Shown here: in pieces, positions 23,790-31,157 of the stretch
Layout: every line of letters begins with the position of its first letter
Numbering within the stretch: position 1 is the stretch's first letter
Translations under genes and position numbers: made by a program
Notes under the pieces: generated by a model
The model's database searches: none
Told to the model about the DNA's origin: nothing
Seen by the model: only the letters and a program-made list of their open reading frames with translations
NCBI GenBank assembly: GCA_964390495.1
Contig: CAYMIN010000003.1
Coordinates: 141,968-205,967 of the forward strand
Direction of reading: 5' to 3'
DNA: 64,000 bases
Source of the DNA: UBA11051 sp964390495
GTDB taxonomy: Bacteria > Armatimonadota > Zipacnadia > Zipacnadales > UBA11051

Positions 23790-25541
23790 TTAGTACATCC
23801 TCCGGGCGCCGGCGTAGCGCGGGGCGTAGTAGCTGGAGTTGAGGCTGTCAATCACCACATCGCGGCGGCTGTTGCTGGCGTGGATGAACTCATCCCCGCC
23901 GATATAGATGCCTACGTGTGAGATGCCGCGCTTGTAGGTGTTCTGGAAGAACACCACATCGCCCACTTGCAGGGCGCTGCGGGCCACCGGCTGGCCCTTG
24001 CGGAACTGAGTGTCACTGGAGCGCGGCAGGTTGATACCGTATTGCTTCATCACGTAGTGGACGAAGCCTGAGCAGTCGAAGCCCCGGGCCGGGCTGGCGC
24101 TGCCTCGCACGTATCTGTAGCCCAGGTACTTCTTGGCCGTCGCCACGATGCTTTCCCCGGTCTCAGTGGCGCCGCCTGCGGTGGTCGGCGAGGGGAACTC
24201 AATATCGCCGGCCAGGCTAACGGAGCTGCTCGTTGAGGCCCCGGCGCTTTTCCGCGAGATTCTCTGGGCGCGGGTATCTATCAGCCAGGAGGCCATCCAG
24301 CCCACCTCGCCGTTGTCCATCGCCACCCGATACCATGAGCCCTCTTGGCCGATGATTACCACGCGGGTGCTCAGCTCGGCGTAGCCGATGCGTTCTGCCT
24401 CGGTGCTGGGGCCGGCGCGTAGGTTGACCTTCGGCCGCGCCACCCAGCCCACGTGCACATCAACAGTCTGGTCGCCCGCCTTGGCCACGATCGCCTCGCC
24501 CGGCGGCACGAAGCTGACGACCCAGCCGCCGACCCAGCCGACCTGGCCCGCGGAGGTCTTGACCTTGATCCAGTGACCCTCCTGAGCGGTAGCGGTTACC
24601 TTGGTGCCGCGTTCGAGTTGGAAGGCGGTGTCGTGGTCCTTACCCGGCCCTGAGCGGACGTTGATTACCTCCTCCGAGACCCAGCAGGGCATGGTCTCGA
24701 AGCTTCCCGAGGCCGGTGGGGCGGCCCCACTGCTGGAACTCGAGGCGCCGTCGTCATCGGCGCATTTGACCAGCCACTTGGCGATCCAGCCACTGTTGCC
24801 ACCGTGCACGGTCGCCTTGCACCAGTCGCCCTGGGTCTCGGTTATATACAGCGTCTGGCCTTGGAGTACGATACCTTTGGCTTCATAGTTAGCACCGGGG
24901 CCCTTACGCAGATTCACGGCCTTGCCGATTACGAAGCCCTTGGCGGTTGCTTGCGGAGGGGAGCTACTCGTGCTGTTGGAGCCGGCCGCTTCAGCCAGTT
25001 TGCGGCCCTGGCTGACATCATACTCCAGCAGCTCGCCCAGGATCCAGCCGTAGCCGTTGCCGGTACTGACCTTGCACCAGCCGCTGCGACGGTCCGTCAC
25101 ATAGACCTTACGACCCTGCTGGAGCGTACCGTATTTTTGGTAGCCCAGCCCGGGTCCGGACCGCACGTTGACGGCGCCCTCCTTGATCCATGCCGGCGTC
25201 GCGGCGCCGCTTGCGCGGCTACTGGCGGCTTCGGCCTCTTCGGCCAGGGCCCGGCCCTGATCCTGCGAGAACTGCAGCAGCCATTCGGCGATCCAACCCC
25301 ACGAGCCGTCGGGCAGCTTCGCCCAGCACCAGTTGTTGGCGAAGGCGGTCACATGCACCTTGGTGCCGCGCGTCAGGGTCCCGATCTTGTTGCGGTCGGT
25401 GCCCGGGCCGGAGCGCACATTGAGGGTTTCGGGAATTACCCAGGCCGGCCGTGCCTTGGCGGCAGACACCCTTGAGGGCATCAGCGCACCAACGCTGATG
25501 ATCACGACTAGTGCAATTCTCGCTCCGATTCTCGTGCCCAT
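23790..25541 (-). CDS. Secreted cell-wall hydrolase: five SH3b domains + NlpC/P60
   Basis: Exported peptidoglycan hydrolase of 583 aa. A signal peptide (IALVVIISVGALMPSRVSA) is followed by five bacterial SH3 domains, each starting with a N(V/L)R(S/K/A)GPG-type motif, near residues 40, 120, 205, 290 and 370. After a Ser/Thr-rich linker comes the NlpC/P60 catalytic domain with the nucleophile in GFDCSGFV, the His in ISHVGIYIG and the third polar site in FIHAS. It likely cleaves stem peptides, with the SH3b array binding the wall. A promoter starting transcription near 25567 rules out the upstream TTG at 25571 and fixes the ATG at 25541. Confidence 0.92.
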   Translation of the reverse strand: MGTRIGARIALVVIISVGALMPSRVSAAKARPAWVIPETLNVRSGPGTDRNKIGTLTRGTKVHVTAFANNWCWAKLPDGSWGWIAEWLLQFSQDQGRALAEEAEAASSRASGAATPAWIKEGAVNVRSGPGLGYQKYGTLQQGRKVYVTDRRSGWCKVSTGNGYGWILGELLEYDVSQGRKLAEAAGSNSTSSSPPQATAKGFVIGKAVNLRKGPGANYEAKGIVLQGQTLYITETQGDWCKATVHGGNSGWIAKWLVKCADDDGASSSSSGAAPPASGSFETMPCWVSEEVINVRSGPGKDHDTAFQLERGTKVTATAQEGHWIKVKTSAGQVGWVGGWVVSFVPPGEAIVAKAGDQTVDVHVGWVARPKVNLRAGPSTEAERIGYAELSTRVVIIGQEGSWYRVAMDNGEVGWMASWLIDTRAQRISRKSAGASTSSSVSLAGDIEFPSPTTAGGATETGESIVATAKKYLGYRYVRGSASPARGFDCSGFVHYVMKQYGINLPRSSDTQFRKGQPVARSALQVGDVVFFQNTYKRGISHVGIYIGGDEFIHASNSRRDVVIDSLNSSYYAPRYAGARRMY

Positions 25542-25573
25542 ATCTTGATGCGCCTGCCTCACCAGGCCCAAGA

Positions 25574-25603
25574 ATTATAGCTTAGCGCCGATTGCCAAGT
25601 CAA
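25574..25603 (-). promoter_or_regulatory. Promoter of the NlpC/P60 gene
   Basis: On the minus strand TTGACT (25603-25598), an 18-base spacer and a perfect TATAAT (25579-25574). The predicted leader before the ATG at 25541 is about 26 bases. Confidence 0.75.
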
Positions 25604-25817
25604 AGCCGCCCACGCACTAGAGCCCCTCTCCAACCGTGATGGCATTGCCCAGACTGAAGCCGAGCACGCCAGCCTTCTGCCTTGAGTTCCGCTGTCAACT
25701 TAAGCCCCTACAGCCCTAATAGCGGGCCTCTGGAGCAAATCTAGCTTTTTGCGCCCTATTGCCGTCACTGAAGCGCCATCATCGCCATTTCAGATGCTGC
25801 CCGCGCTTGACCTCTCT

Positions 25818-25846
25818 TTGACTTTGCACATGCTTTGCGCTACACT
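25818..25846 (+). promoter_or_regulatory. Promoter of the efp cluster
   Basis: TTGACT (25818-25823), a 17-base spacer and TACACT (25841-25846). The transcript would begin near 25853, about 67 bases before the efp GTG. The stretch 25604-25817 shows nothing else. Confidence 0.7.
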
Positions 25847-25919
25847 CTAGCACTACGACAGCCTCCTGGCGCCTGGGCCCGCGGACTTCACACGCGATGT
25901 TAGTGAGAGTGATAATACA

Positions 25920-26483
25920 GTGATTGCGGTCAATGATCTCAAATCCGGCCTGACCATTGAGCTCGACGGGCAGGTCTATCAGGTAATCAGCAGCGAACAC
26001 CACAAACCCGGCAAGGGCCAAGCGGTGGTCAGAACCCGTTTGCGCGAGGTCGAGAGCGGCAAGGTTTTCAATAAGACCTTCAATGCCGGCATCAAGGTCC
26101 AGCGCGCCCACGTGGACCGCCGCAACATGCAGTATCTCTACTCCCGGGACGATATCTTCTATCTGATGGATACCGAAAACTACGAGCAGATCGAGATCTC
26201 CAGAGCGCAAATCCGCGATGTCGCCCAGTGGCTCAAAGAGGGCGAGACCGTGATGATAGCTTCCTATCAGGGCAAGCTCTTGGGCCTGGAGCCGCCTCAG
26301 ACTGTGGAGCGCGCCGTCACCAAGACCGAGCCGGGGGTGCGCGGCGATACCGCCCAGGGTGGCACTAAGCCGGCTCTCATCGAAGGCGGCGTCACCGTTA
26401 CCGTGCCTCTCTTCGTTAATCAGGGCGACATCATCAAGGTGGACACCACCACCGGCGAGTACGTAGAGCGCGTCAGCAATTAA
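25920..26483 (+). CDS. efp: Translation elongation factor P
   Basis: EF-P (187 aa), which relieves ribosome stalling at polyproline stretches. Three beta domains are expected; the tip loop HHKPGKGQAVVR near residue 33 holds the conserved lysine position that is modified in many bacteria, and the C-terminal signature GGVTVTVPLFVNQGDIIKVDTTTGEYVERV is complete. The start is a GTG with only a weak GAGA ahead of it. It opens the conserved efp-accB-accC-nusB-xseA-xseB-dxs-nadK-recN block. Confidence 0.96.
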   Translation: MIAVNDLKSGLTIELDGQVYQVISSEHHKPGKGQAVVRTRLREVESGKVFNKTFNAGIKVQRAHVDRRNMQYLYSRDDIFYLMDTENYEQIEISRAQIRDVAQWLKEGETVMIASYQGKLLGLEPPQTVERAVTKTEPGVRGDTAQGGTKPALIEGGVTVTVPLFVNQGDIIKVDTTTGEYVERVSN

Positions 26484-26502
26484 CCGGGAGCTTCGCCTGC
26501 GG

Positions 26503-26946
26503 ATGGATCGCGAACGCATCAAGCAGCTTATTGGGATGCTGAATAGCTCCAGCGCGGCCGAACTGGAGGTGCGCGAAGGCGACCTGCGCGTCAGATTGCG
26601 CAAGCGCGACGGCACCCAGCAGCCGGCCGAAGCCGCTGCCCCAGCCCCGCAGGTGCCTGAGGCCAGCGGCTCGCAGGCGGATGCCGAAGAATCGCTGGAA
26701 GACGCCACCATCGTCACGGCTCACCTCGTCGGCCTGTTCCATCGCGGCACCGGCCCCAAGGCCGAACCGCTGGCTCAGGTTGGTGACGATGTCGTCGCCG
26801 GCCAAAGCCTCGGCACCATTGAGGCCCTGCGCAACTTCACCGAGGTGACCAGCCCGCTTGACGGCACGGTGGTGCGCATCATCGCTGAAGACGGCGCGCC
26901 CGTCCAGTTCGGTGACCCCCTGCTGGCGATCAGGCCGCAAGCCTAG
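26503..26946 (+). CDS. accB: AccB/BCCP homologue without the biotinyl lysine
   Basis: Biotin carboxyl carrier protein homologue (147 aa) of acetyl-CoA carboxylase. The N-terminal helix (IKQLIGMLNSSSAAELEVREGD), an Ala/Pro linker and a C-terminal lipoyl/biotinyl domain are all present. The attachment motif, normally E-A-M-K-M, reads E-A-L-R-N-F at residues 107-112, so the lysine that carries biotin is arginine. The codons are clear (GAG GCC CTG CGC AAC TTC). It cannot be biotinylated at the usual site. Position between efp and accC is the canonical accB position. It may be a regulatory BADC-like subunit, with a normal BCCP elsewhere. Confidence 0.85.
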   Translation: MDRERIKQLIGMLNSSSAAELEVREGDLRVRLRKRDGTQQPAEAAAPAPQVPEASGSQADAEESLEDATIVTAHLVGLFHRGTGPKAEPLAQVGDDVVAGQSLGTIEALRNFTEVTSPLDGTVVRIIAEDGAPVQFGDPLLAIRPQA

Positions 26947-26965
26947 GCTCCGGGAGGCCCCTGGC

Positions 26966-27316
26966 ATGAGCAACAGATGCGGCTTCACGATTATCGGAAT
27001 GCTGGTAGTGCTTGCCATTATCGGGATCCTGGCCGTGGGCCTTTACGGGCTGGGCGGCGACCGCGGCAAGAGCGACGGCGAGAAGAAATCAATCCCCGCC
27101 CGCGCCATGGACAAGGCCGAATCGGTTCAATGTCAGAGCAATCTTAACCAGTTGCGCCAGGCGATCAGTATGCAGACAATGGAGGGCCAGCCGCCGCCCC
27201 GGTCGCTGGCTGAGCTACGCCTCGACTCCATCAGTACCTGTCCGGTCAGCGGCAAGCCGTACAAGTACGATCCCGGCAGTGGCCGGGTATGGTGCGAGAC
27301 CCACCCGCAATATTGA
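26966..27316 (+). CDS. Short prepilin-like protein lacking Glu5
   Basis: Protein of 116 aa with a five-residue leader ending in G and a pilin-like hydrophobic helix (FTIIGMLVVLAIIGILAVGL). The conserved Glu5 of type IV pilins is Gly, as in some tip pseudopilins. The C-terminal half has a CPVSGKPYKYDPGSGRVWC stretch, a short Cys-paired domain like that of T2SS-type pseudopilins. GGGAGG is 8 bases ahead of the ATG. It is inserted between accB and accC, where no pilin normally sits. Confidence 0.75.
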   Translation: MSNRCGFTIIGMLVVLAIIGILAVGLYGLGGDRGKSDGEKKSIPARAMDKAESVQCQSNLNQLRQAISMQTMEGQPPPRSLAELRLDSISTCPVSGKPYKYDPGSGRVWCETHPQY

Positions 27317-27356
27317 AGTGCAGGCTGCATCCGGCCTGTCGGCATAGGAGAAATTG

Positions 27357-28703
27357 ATGTTCCGGAAATTACTGGTGGCTAACCGTGGCGAGATTGCCTG
27401 TCGCATCCTGCAGGCTTGCCGCGAGCTGAGCATCAACACGGTTGCGGTCTATTCCCAGGCCGATGCCACTGCGCTGCACGTCAGGCTAGCCGATGAGGCT
27501 GTTTGCGTCGGCCCACCTCCCAACGCCGATAGCTACCTCAATATCGCCAACCTGATCAGCGCCGCGGTCATCACCGGGGCCGAGGCGATTCATCCCGGCT
27601 ATGGCAACCTCTCCGAGGTCCCCAGGTTCGCCGAGATTTGCGAGGCCTGCAAAATCACTTTCATCGGGCCGTCCGCCGAGGTGATCGCGCGCATGGGCGA
27701 CAAGGCCCAGGCCCGCACCACCATGCGGGCAGCCGGTATCCCGGTCGTGCCCGGCAGTGACGGACCGATTGAAGACGCCCGCGATGCGCGACTGATTGCC
27801 GACCAACTCGGCTATCCCGTAATGCTCAAGGCGGTCGCCGGCGGCGGTGGTCGTGGCATTCGCACCGCCCACAACGGTGAGCAACTCGAGCGATTTCTGA
27901 CCTCGGCTCGGGCTGAGGCCAAGGCTGCCTTCGGCAGTGACGAACTTTACCTCGAAAAGTTCATCGCCGAGGCCCGCCATATCGAGGTGCAGATACTCGC
28001 CGACAGCCACGGCAACATGGTGCATCTGGGCGAGCGCGACTGCTCGATCCAGCACCGCCATCAGAAGCTGCTGGAGGAGGCGCCGGCTCCCGGAGTATCC
28101 AATTCGCTGCGCCGGCGGCTGGGCGAGGCCGCCCTGACAGCGGCACGGGCCGCGGATTACGTCAATGCCGGCACTGTCGAGTTCCTCCTCGACAAGCGCG
28201 GCAAGTTCTATTTCATCGAGATGAATACGCGCATCCAGGTCGAGCATCCCGTCACCGAGATGCTCACCGGTATTGACATCGTCCGCGAGCAGATCCGCAT
28301 CGCCGCCGGCGAGGAGCTGTCATGCGAGCAGGGCAAGATCTGGTTCAACGGCCATGCCCTCGAGTGTCGCATCCTGGCCGCTGATGGCGACCGCGGTTTC
28401 GCTCCCTCGCCCGGGCTTATCAGCGAGTGGCGCCTACCCTTAGGCCCCGGCATCAGAGTTGACAGCGGCGTCGGCTGCGGCAGCCAGATCTCGTCCCACT
28501 ACGACCCGATGATCGCGAAGGTTATCACCTGGGATGCCAGCCGCGAGGGCGCTATCAGGCGCATGCAGGCCGCCTTGCGCGGAATGCGTGTCACCGGCCT
28601 GCGTACCACCATACCGTACCAGTTGCGGATCCTGGAAAATGCCTTTTTCCGCCGTGGCGAGGTGGACCTCAACTTCATTCAGCGGCGCATGGCAACGGCA
28701 TAG
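27357..28703 (+). CDS. accC: Biotin carboxylase (AccC)
   Basis: ATP-grasp biotin carboxylase subunit (448 aa) of acetyl-CoA carboxylase. Seen in order are VANRGEIACRI at the N-terminus, HPGYGNLSE, the glycine-rich ATP lid AGGGGRGI, HRHQKLLEEAPAPG, the metal site FIEMNTRIQVEHPVTE and the bicarbonate/biotin arginine in HALECRI. All main catalytic residues look intact, unlike the partner carrier protein upstream. AGGAG precedes the ATG at 27357; the TTG three bases earlier is less likely. accA and accD are not in the window. Confidence 0.93.
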   Translation: MFRKLLVANRGEIACRILQACRELSINTVAVYSQADATALHVRLADEAVCVGPPPNADSYLNIANLISAAVITGAEAIHPGYGNLSEVPRFAEICEACKITFIGPSAEVIARMGDKAQARTTMRAAGIPVVPGSDGPIEDARDARLIADQLGYPVMLKAVAGGGGRGIRTAHNGEQLERFLTSARAEAKAAFGSDELYLEKFIAEARHIEVQILADSHGNMVHLGERDCSIQHRHQKLLEEAPAPGVSNSLRRRLGEAALTAARAADYVNAGTVEFLLDKRGKFYFIEMNTRIQVEHPVTEMLTGIDIVREQIRIAAGEELSCEQGKIWFNGHALECRILAADGDRGFAPSPGLISEWRLPLGPGIRVDSGVGCGSQISSHYDPMIAKVITWDASREGAIRRMQAALRGMRVTGLRTTIPYQLRILENAFFRRGEVDLNFIQRRMATA

Positions 28704-28713
28704 GAGGCAACCT

Positions 28714-28890
28714 ATGAACCCCTACGGTCTTAATGTAGCCCCCTTCTGGCGAGCTACGGTCGGCGCTTTTTTCGGCGCGGTAATCGCCGGCGTATGGCTC
28801 GTCAAAGGCTTCTGGGCAGCCTTATTCATTTTGGTTTTCATTGTACTCGGAGCGCTGGTCGCGGTCTTCGCCACCGGACCCGCTGAATAG
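28714..28890 (+). CDS. Small DUF2273-like membrane protein
   Basis: Membrane protein of 58 aa with two hydrophobic helices (VGAFFGAVIAGVWLV and WAALFILVFIVLGALVAVF). Size, topology and position between accC and nusB recall the DUF2273 proteins encoded next to Asp23/AmaP genes in Firmicutes, but no Asp23 gene is present here. A strong TAGGAGG lies 6 bases ahead of the ATG. The family call is tentative. Confidence 0.6.
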   Translation: MNPYGLNVAPFWRATVGAFFGAVIAGVWLVKGFWAALFILVFIVLGALVAVFATGPAE

Positions 28891-28926
28891 ACTACTTCGC
28901 AGCTTGGCAATTGCCGGAGGAATGTA

Positions 28927-29400
28927 GTGAGGACAGGAGCACGCCGCAAGGCCCGAGAACTGGCTCTCAGCATTCTATTCGCTACCGATGTCGGAGACCA
29001 AACGGCGGCCCAAGCGCTCGAGGTCGTGGACCATGTCCTGGAGGTCCTCGTCGGCCAATGGGGGCTGACCCCTGATGAGAGCGTGAAGCTACTGCCTGAA
29101 ATCCGCCAGTTCGGCGTCACCCTCGCCGAAGCATACTTTGTCGACAGCCGCAGAATTGATGACTGTATCGAAGACTTCTCTCATGAGTGGGCCATAGACA
29201 GGATGCCCGGCATTGACCGCAACATCCTGCGCCTGGCTCTGGCCGAGCTGATTCACCTGCCCGACGTCCCGGTCAGCGCCACCATCAATGAAGCCGTCGA
29301 GTTGGCCAAAATCTACGGCACCGAGGAGTCCGGCAAATTCGTCAACGGTATCCTCGGCGCTTTTGTGCGTAGTGAAGAAGCCGAAGTCAAACCTACCTAA
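28927..29400 (+). CDS. nusB: Transcription antitermination factor NusB
   Basis: All-helical RNA-binding protein (157 aa) that binds boxA with NusE during rRNA antitermination. The N-terminal RRKARELALSILFATDV and the C-terminal IDRNILRLALAELIHLPDVPVSATINEAVELAKIYGTEESGKFVNGIL are family hallmarks. The GTG start follows GGAGG by 7 bases. It is in the expected place in the efp-recN block. Confidence 0.95.
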   Translation: MRTGARRKARELALSILFATDVGDQTAAQALEVVDHVLEVLVGQWGLTPDESVKLLPEIRQFGVTLAEAYFVDSRRIDDCIEDFSHEWAIDRMPGIDRNILRLALAELIHLPDVPVSATINEAVELAKIYGTEESGKFVNGILGAFVRSEEAEVKPT

Positions 29401-29609
29401 GCGGCAGGGCGATGGGCGAACCACGCACTCCGTGAGGGCGTGGGCCAGTCTCAGGTGTGTCCGGCGGAGCCGAACATACCTTCGGCAGGCCCCTCCATCA
29501 CGACTAACGGCTGCAGACCCTCGGGCTGCAATTGGAAGCCCTTAGAATCTGCATAGCTACAGTGGGAACCCGAGGTCGCTAGCAGTTGGGCGGCAGCATA
29601 TTGGCACCC
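29401..29609. repeat. Spacer with a dispersed 31-base repeat
   Basis: Positions 29544-29574 match 59866-59896 at 26 of 31 bases; both begin AGAATCTGCATA and end CCCGAG. No gene is seen in this spacer between nusB and xseA, where folD stands in Firmicutes. Confidence 0.5.
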
Positions 29610-30818
29610 ATGCGAACATCAATTCTCAGCGTCGGTGAGGTCACGGTTTATGTCAAGCGGCTGATGGACCGCGATGAGGTCCTGGCGGATCTTATCGTGC
29701 GCGGGGAAATCTCGAATTTTCGCCGGCCCGCCTCGGGCCATATGTATTTCTCGCTGAAAGACGACCGCTCGCTGCTGCATGCCGTCTGTTTCCGGGGACA
29801 TGCCGCCAAGCTCGGCTTCGACCCCGAGGATGGCATGCAGGTGGTCGCCGGCGGCAACATCACAGTCTATGAGCGCCAGGGTCGCTATCAGCTCATCACT
29901 CGCTTCATGCGGCCTGATGGCGTCGGGGCTTTGGCGGCGGCCTTTGAGAAGCTGAAAGCCAAGCTGGAGGCGGAGGGCCTGTTTGCCGAGGACCGCAAGC
30001 GCCCGCTGCCCCGCTTCCCCAGAGCCATTGCTCTGGTTACCTCCGGCACCGGCGCGGCGGTCCGCGATATGGTCTCAATTCTGGGCTCGCGTTATCCGCT
30101 GGCACGAATCAAGCTGATACCGACGCTGGTGCAGGGCGAAGGTTCGGCTCAGAGCATCGTCAACTCGCTGCGGACGGCCAATGGTGCCGAGGTGGACCTG
30201 ATTATCCTGGGGCGTGGCGGCGGCTCCTTGGAGGACCTCTGGTCCTTCAATGAGGAGGCGGTGGCCCGCGAGGTCTTCGCCAGTCGGGTGCCGGTGATCA
30301 GCGCCGTCGGCCACGAGACCGATTATGCCCTGACTGACTTTGCCGCCGATGCCCGAGCCGCCACCCCCTCGCACGCCGCGGAGATGGCCGTACCGGATGC
30401 CGAGGAGCTTCTTAGCAGTCTCGCGGGGCTGCGATATCGGGCCTCCAGTCGCCTACGGATGCTGCTGCGGGAGTCCGGCTTGCGGCTGCAGGCGGCGCGT
30501 GCCCATCCGCTGCTGGAGCGGCCGCGATTGCTGGTTGACAACAAGGCCCAGCAGTTGGATGATTTGCGGAAAAGCCTGATAGCTAACGCCCGCCGACTCA
30601 GCCGTCTGTGGCAGGCGCGTCTGGACACCATTGCCGCTCGGCTGGCCGGCCTCGACCCCCAGGCGGTTTTGCGCCGGGGCTATAGCATCGTGCGGCGAGC
30701 CGATGACGACAGCCTGGTTACCAGTATCGGGGCCGTAGCCGCCGGAGACCAGCTCGCCATCGCCGTAACCGACGGCGAGATCGCTGCCGAGGTGCGTGGC
30801 GCTACCGCCGGCGGCTAG
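29610..30818 (+). CDS. xseA: Exodeoxyribonuclease VII large subunit
   Basis: Catalytic subunit (402 aa) of exonuclease VII, which degrades single-stranded DNA. An N-terminal OB fold (SVGEVTVYVKRLMDRDEVLADLIVRGEISNFRRPASGHMYFSLKD) leads into the catalytic domain with LVTSGTGAAVRDM, ILGRGGGSLEDLWSFNEE and the active-site region SAVGHETDYALTDFAADARAATPSHAAE. A coiled-coil region and a C-terminal beta segment follow (LRRGYSIVRR). The ATG at 29610 has a weak Shine-Dalgarno; it fits the family N-terminus better than the TTG at 29586. Confidence 0.95.
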   Translation: MRTSILSVGEVTVYVKRLMDRDEVLADLIVRGEISNFRRPASGHMYFSLKDDRSLLHAVCFRGHAAKLGFDPEDGMQVVAGGNITVYERQGRYQLITRFMRPDGVGALAAAFEKLKAKLEAEGLFAEDRKRPLPRFPRAIALVTSGTGAAVRDMVSILGSRYPLARIKLIPTLVQGEGSAQSIVNSLRTANGAEVDLIILGRGGGSLEDLWSFNEEAVAREVFASRVPVISAVGHETDYALTDFAADARAATPSHAAEMAVPDAEELLSSLAGLRYRASSRLRMLLRESGLRLQAARAHPLLERPRLLVDNKAQQLDDLRKSLIANARRLSRLWQARLDTIAARLAGLDPQAVLRRGYSIVRRADDDSLVTSIGAVAAGDQLAIAVTDGEIAAEVRGATAGG

Positions 30819-30858
30819 CTGAGCCGCGCCGTGTAGTGCGGAGCACGAGGAGCTGCAG

Positions 30859-31131
30859 ATGGGAAAGTTCAAGGTCGAGAAGCTGTCATTTGAGGAGGCG
30901 CTCGCCAAGCTCGAAGAGTTGATCGAGAAGATAGACACCGGCGACTTGCCTTTGGCCGAAGCCATTGAGACTTTCCAGCTTGCGACCGAGCTGAGCGAGC
31001 ATTGTGCCCGGCTGCTCAACGAGGCCGAGGCGGCGGTGGAAGAGCTGGAAGCGGGTACTGACGAGCCTGATGCTGCCGCCGCCGACCAGGACCAGGATGA
31101 CGATGACGTTGATCCCTTTGGAGACACCTAA
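30859..31131 (+). CDS. xseB: Exodeoxyribonuclease VII small subunit
   Basis: Small helical subunit (90 aa) that wraps the coiled coil of XseA. The core LSFEEALAKLEELIEKIDTGDLPLAEAIETFQLATELSEHCARLLNEAE is typical. The last 25 residues form an acidic Asp/Glu tail (QDQDDDDVDPFGD) longer than in most homologues. It lies 40 bases after xseA and 26 before dxs. Confidence 0.93.
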   Translation: MGKFKVEKLSFEEALAKLEELIEKIDTGDLPLAEAIETFQLATELSEHCARLLNEAEAAVEELEAGTDEPDAAAADQDQDDDDVDPFGDT

Positions 31132-31157
31132 CGTAACATAGGGCTTGGAGTGAGCAG

